Source: Paramecium pentaurelia (taxonomy: Eukaryota; Ciliophora; Oligohymenophorea; Peniculida; Parameciidae). From it: a stretch of DNA of 64,000 nt. The DNA lies in contig CAJJDO010000021.1 of NCBI GenBank assembly GCA_905183005.1, positions 628,773 through 692,772 on the forward strand, written 5' to 3'. Shown here one piece after another: positions 60,384 through 64,000 of the stretch. Each line of letters starts with the position of its first letter. The stretch's first letter is position 1. Both the position numbers and the translations under genes were made by a program. The notes below the pieces were generated by a model. That model was not told where the DNA came from. It worked only from the letters and a program-made list of their open reading frames with translations, and searched no databases.

Positions 60384-60832
60384 TTTTGCCTAATTTCTCT
60401 AATGATTCAGCCATTTATTAATAATAATACTATATAGAAAATTTTATAAATTGAAATAGTTAGTAATTCTTTTTTAATTAAAATTTCAATATAGATAATT
60501 TTATTATATATTTTTATTAATAATTGGTAAATAACTTTTAAGATATCCTTTTCATTTATTACAAAACTATTAAATGACCATAATATTATGATAAAAGAAG
60601 AAATGGCCTTTTTTTGGTTTATATTAACTTCAAATTGTTAATTTAAAGAATAATATAAATAAAAATATTTGTAAATTATTAGAAATATTACAATATGAAT
60701 AATTTCAATTAACATAATATTATTTTTTTTAGAAATAAATTTAGACAATTATTCATTCAATAATATCTATTACCTTTTTAATTCTTATTTTAAATACTCA
60801 ATATGAAGAATATTATCATTAATATTTGATGT
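60384..60832. other. Intergenic, AT-rich
   Basis: 449 bases between two minus-strand genes; nothing recognised. The out-of-frame ATG upstream of the MATE start lies at its left end. Confidence 0.55.
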
Positions 60833-61876
60833 TCATTCAATTCCAACATATTTCCTTACTTGAAGAAGAAAAGAAGTTTTATCCCAAGTTACTAAATATT
60901 TCCAATCATTGCTTATTGCCCCACAAATAAAACTCAAAGGATTATTTTGTATTTAATTACTAAATATGATAATTTACTCTATGTTGAATACTCCTTACTC
61001 AAGATTTTAAAATTTTATTATTTTAAGAGAATTACCATTCTAAAATATAAGAAGTCTTTTTTGATGATTATAAAAAAATGGAAATGATCCTATACAATTT
61101 TAAGTATTGTCACTTATTTATATATCCTTTTAGAAAGAGTAATACTTTTAATTCTTTTTGTCTTAGGCATAAATCCAAATATTTTCAGATCTATGTTTGG
61201 CTGAAAATAACTAATTAGGTTAAAATATGAACATTTCATTAGTTATAAAACAAATATTAGGACCTAATTTATTTAAATAAATTTTCTATTTCACAACCCA
61301 GAACAATTCTAATTATGTTAGAACTAATATTAATTTATCCATTCCAAGAGAGATTAATGTATTTCCTTATTGATTTATGGATAATTTCATAACAGATTTC
61401 TTGTGTTCGGTTATTGTCTGATAACAATGTTTCCTAGAATGTTTTGATGAGAATGTCCAAAATTTGATTTTACAGTCTTTACTACTAGATATAAACATTT
61501 CTTCATTAATTGGATGTGGGATTATACAATTAATTGTATCCATATGTCCTTTTAGTTTTTTAATGTATTTAGGATTTGACATCAATTAAGTACACATGAC
61601 AGCAATCTATTTATCATGAGAACCAGATAAGATATATGATTTCTTTTACAATAAATTCAAAGATGTAACATAATCTGAATGATTTAAGAGTAGATTTAAC
61701 TATTTGAGGGCTCCATTTTTTAATTCGAAAACCTTGATAGCAAATTTATGACCTACAAAAAGAAGATTATAGTTTTCATCGATTGCAATAGCTCCACACC
61801 ATTAATTTTAATAAATTGTGTTATCATTCAACAATTCATAAGTTTCCTTTTCTAAATTTTGATTGATTGTGCACAT
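60833..61876 (-). CDS. WD40-repeat protein
   Basis: 347 aa, no intron. Several WD units are visible: YVTSLNLLQKKSYILSGSHD-KQIAV, GHMDTINCIIPHP...FISSSKDCKIKFW, EHKKSVMKLSINQQGNTLISLGMDKLI, and SNDWKYLVTWDK near the end. Together with weaker N-terminal strands (WCGAIAIDENYNLLFVGHKFAIKVF) this gives about six to seven blades, enough for one propeller. No other domain. WD40 propellers are scaffolds for protein complexes; the partner is unknown. Confidence 0.82.
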
Positions 61877-62129
61877 AATAAAATTAATGTATTTAAAAAT
61901 CAATTATCAATTCAAGTACAATTTATGATTTAAGATTTCTAATATCCAAATAATTCGAATATTATGTTAATAAGTGTAAAAGTCTTTAAGGAGTATATAT
62001 TTCAATTATAAATTATTAATTTGAGTTGAATTATTTAACACTTATAATATAAGGTGTATTAAATAATTAGAACAATAATTAATGTAACAAACCATAAAAA
62101 TTAGAATATGAATTTTTAGATAGAAAGGC
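61877..62129. other. Divergent intergenic region
   Basis: 253 AT-rich bases; no feature recognised. Confidence 0.5.
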
Positions 62130-62321
62130 ATGGAGAATGATAACATTAATTCTTATGAAACTCATCCTTAAAATTAGTATTAGAATTAAAAACAAAAAGA
62201 AATATTTCGAACTTTAGATGATTAGGATAAATTAAATATTCAAAAGCTTTAGTGATATGAATTTACACAGCAATACATACAGATTATTAGAAGTGATAGA
62301 TTGAAGTTACAAGGCTTTTGA
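62130..62321 (+). pseudogene. Short reading frame with internal TGA
   Basis: Begins MENDNINSYETHPQN with QKEIFRTLDDQDKL, meets TGA at 62253-62255, then continues in the same frame with YEFTQQYIQIIRSDRLKLQ to a TGA pair at 62319. Sequence on both sides is protein-like. Further fragments in other frames extend to ~62600 (KFKYERDHKERLYMKFIS). Probably a decayed gene. Confidence 0.35.
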
Positions 62322-62748
62322 TGATAAAATGATTGAAATGAATTTAAAAGATTAGAAATTACCATGATTTCAAATATGAAAATATATAATCATTTCAATT
62401 ATGTATGAAGATATATTGTAAAAAGTAATGACTTGAAAATTAAATATATTGGAATTTATTTTAGAAGATATATAAATTTAAGTATGAGAGGGATCATAAA
62501 GAAAGATTGTATATGAAATTTATTTCAAAATATTATGAAATGGAAATATTTATATAAATATAAAATTGTTAGGATAATACAACAAAAAAAGAATTATGAT
62601 AACTAAACTCATTTATAAGTAGTCAGCTAATCAAAATTTAAGTCTCAAAACGTAACTTCAGCTAATTAACGGAATTATAAATATAAAATTTATAAAAGGA
62701 TATATATTAATTCTGCATATTGGATAAAATTTAAATTAATATATCAAA
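62322..62748. other. Possible remnant coding sequence and intergenic DNA
   Basis: 427 bases with scattered coding-like pieces of the decayed gene to its left, in more than one frame and with several TGAs, then AT-rich upstream DNA of the next gene. Confidence 0.4.
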
Positions 62749-63035
62749 ATGGAATTAAAATTAAATACATCTAGTCTCAATTAGAATTCTTATATAAAAT
62801 CAAGTTTAGCAAACAATAATTAGCATGATCACTCTCAATTATTTGTAAATTTTACAAAAGCATACCCTATAAAATAGAACCCTAAACCTTATGATCCAAA
62901 TTGTTTTATTAATTTTTTATAATAGGTTCCACTTATTAATACAATGTGATTGTAGAAGGGGTTATATTTGATGTACTAGCTCCTTGTGATTTATTGAATG
63001 ATTTCACGCCTGAAAAAAAAGAAAAAGAAGAATGA
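62749..63035 (+). CDS. Small conserved-looking protein, unknown
   Basis: 87 aa, two exons around a 23-nt intron (62903-62925). Starts MELKLNTSSLNQNSY; the middle reads LFVNFTKAYPIKQNPKPYDP and the second exon YQYNVIVEGVIFDVLAPCDL followed by a charged tail (TPEKKEKEE). The hydrophobic VIVEGVIFDVLAPC strand pattern suggests a small folded domain. Family not recognised. Confidence 0.6.
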
Positions 63036-63039
63036 ATTA

Positions 63040-63990
63040 ATATATATTATAATTAGCATTGCATAGATTAATATTTTGTTATCCTCTGCTCCATTTTCTC
63101 ATAGAAATTTTGTGTAATTTCATTTGCCAATAATTATTTAGAACAATAAAGAATTCTAAGAATATTCTTGGAATCTTTTTTTTTTACATTAAAGTTTAGG
63201 TTCTTATTCATAAAATTATTCAACATAATAAAAAATGATTTTTAATCATAATCTTATTTTTACTCTTTATTTTATCATCCTAATTCATTTATTGTGTTTT
63301 TTCATGGTCATCTATATATAAAGGCTTTCTATACTTATTACATTCAGTAATTCATCAAGTTCTTCATTAATGAAAATTAATAATTAATAGAAACCCCCAT
63401 TACAATAATATTTAATTTATAATTCATTATATTATGTATAAATCTTGATTGCCGATATATTAGTAGAAGAATAAAATACATTATGCAAGTAATAAGAATA
63501 CAAAGTGCTCATAATTATAAAATGAATTAAAAAAATTTCTTCTGTAAAAACTTCAGAATTTATAAAACATTGATTTGCTAAATTTACAACTAATTATTTA
63601 AAACCATCTCCCTTTCTAGAAATCTTAATTTAATTACAAAAAAATACACTATTAAATTATGTTTATATTACAGATATAAATAAATAAAAAATACTTTATT
63701 GTCAAAAATTTGATTTAAACTGTTAAATAATGTAGATGCAAAAGAATCTCGGTCATATAAATTTGTAATACTAAGAATTATTCTAATTCTATGAAACCAT
63801 AATATAAATGAAAAAACATATAATATATTTATTTTGTTTACAGAAATACATTTTTTTTACAATTAAATGAAGCTTAAAAATGTGATATTAAATTGATATT
63901 TATTGATTAAAAGTGTTAAGAAAGTTAAATAATTAATAAATCTAGCATTTAAAAACTAGGCTTACTAAATAATATTTATTTAATAATAAT
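63040..63990 (-). CDS. Unknown helical protein, gene model incomplete
   Basis: A multi-exon minus-strand gene whose 5' end may lie outside the window. A 23-nt intron at 63649-63671 joins LYDRDSFASTLFNSLNQIF to KGDGFKQLVVNLANQCF, followed by NSEVFTEEIFLIHFI, YNELQIKYYCNGGFYQLL and INEELDELLN. A GTAATA donor near 63341 then gives either a 17-nt intron (to DHEKTQQMNQDDK) or a 30-nt one that stops early. The last piece (LLANEITQNFYEKMEQRITKY, ~63060-63190) is in another frame next to an A10 run. The protein looks like an alpha-helical repeat (armadillo/HEAT type), which is inference. Confidence 0.45.
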
Positions 63991-64000
63991 TATTTTCTGA

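Noticed and set aside
62876..62892. CCCTAAACC, similar to a telomere repeat
   Set aside because: A single occurrence inside a coding exon (residues NPKPYD), not repeated; no telomere array is present anywhere in the window.
1..64000. UGA as a tryptophan codon throughout this genome
   Set aside because: All well-supported genes use TGG for Trp internally and end cleanly at TGA at the family's expected length, so TGA is the normal stop; the internal TGAs are confined to a few short or degenerate loci.
1..64000. CRISPR arrays, tRNA or rRNA genes, bacterial-type operons
   Set aside because: No regularly spaced direct repeats, no cloverleaf-like GC-richer segments and no rRNA-like stretches were found; the gene structure is eukaryotic.

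Overview
The window is a macronuclear-type ciliate chromosome segment, most likely from Paramecium. It is very AT-rich. Nearly every convincing gene reads through many TAA and TAG codons, which must mean glutamine, and stops only at TGA. About 45 introns of 19-38 nt (mostly 22-26), starting GTA and ending TAG or AAG, are needed to keep reading frames open. Intergenic gaps are short and genes lie on both strands without operons. A standard-code gene finder would see almost nothing here, so all gene models below were built by hand with TGA as the only stop.

Left part (1-16 kb): end of a helix-turn-helix protein, a Nudix protein, coiled-coil proteins, a B-box-like zinc-finger protein, a myristoylation-type MORN-repeat protein, a protein kinase with a Q/N-rich tail, a NUDT6-like protein without a Nudix box, a 589-aa coiled-coil protein, a second protein kinase, unknown proteins and a dual-specificity phosphatase. 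16-30 kb: a PX-PH-type phospholipase D on the minus strand, small proteins, and a 2005-aa cysteine-rich surface protein with C-terminal membrane helices.

Middle (30-48 kb): a decayed ARP5-like actin-related gene joined to an antisense phospholipase D fragment and broken by an N gap; a 1651-aa multi-membrane protein with a PAS-like region; a GAF/coiled-coil protein; a pseudokinase-MORN fusion; and a PIAS/Siz-type SUMO ligase with C-terminal SUMO-interacting motifs, with a degenerate gene upstream of it.

Right part (48-64 kb): the second phospholipase D copy (plus strand), convergent with an intact but assembly-disrupted ARP5-like gene (minus strand); a 1.6-kb gene-poor stretch with ~80-bp repeats; an exact 1256-bp duplication around a single N; a MATE transporter; a WD40 protein; and small genes.

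The main structural story is the phospholipase D/ARP5 pair. A chimeric unit (PLD 5' fragment joined to ARP5 middle, missing the 3.6 kb between them) appears at both N gaps in opposite orientation, and all contig ends stop at its borders. A second theme is a set of short reading frames interrupted only by TGA, often where tryptophan would fit, which look like genes decaying in a code where TGA is the only stop.
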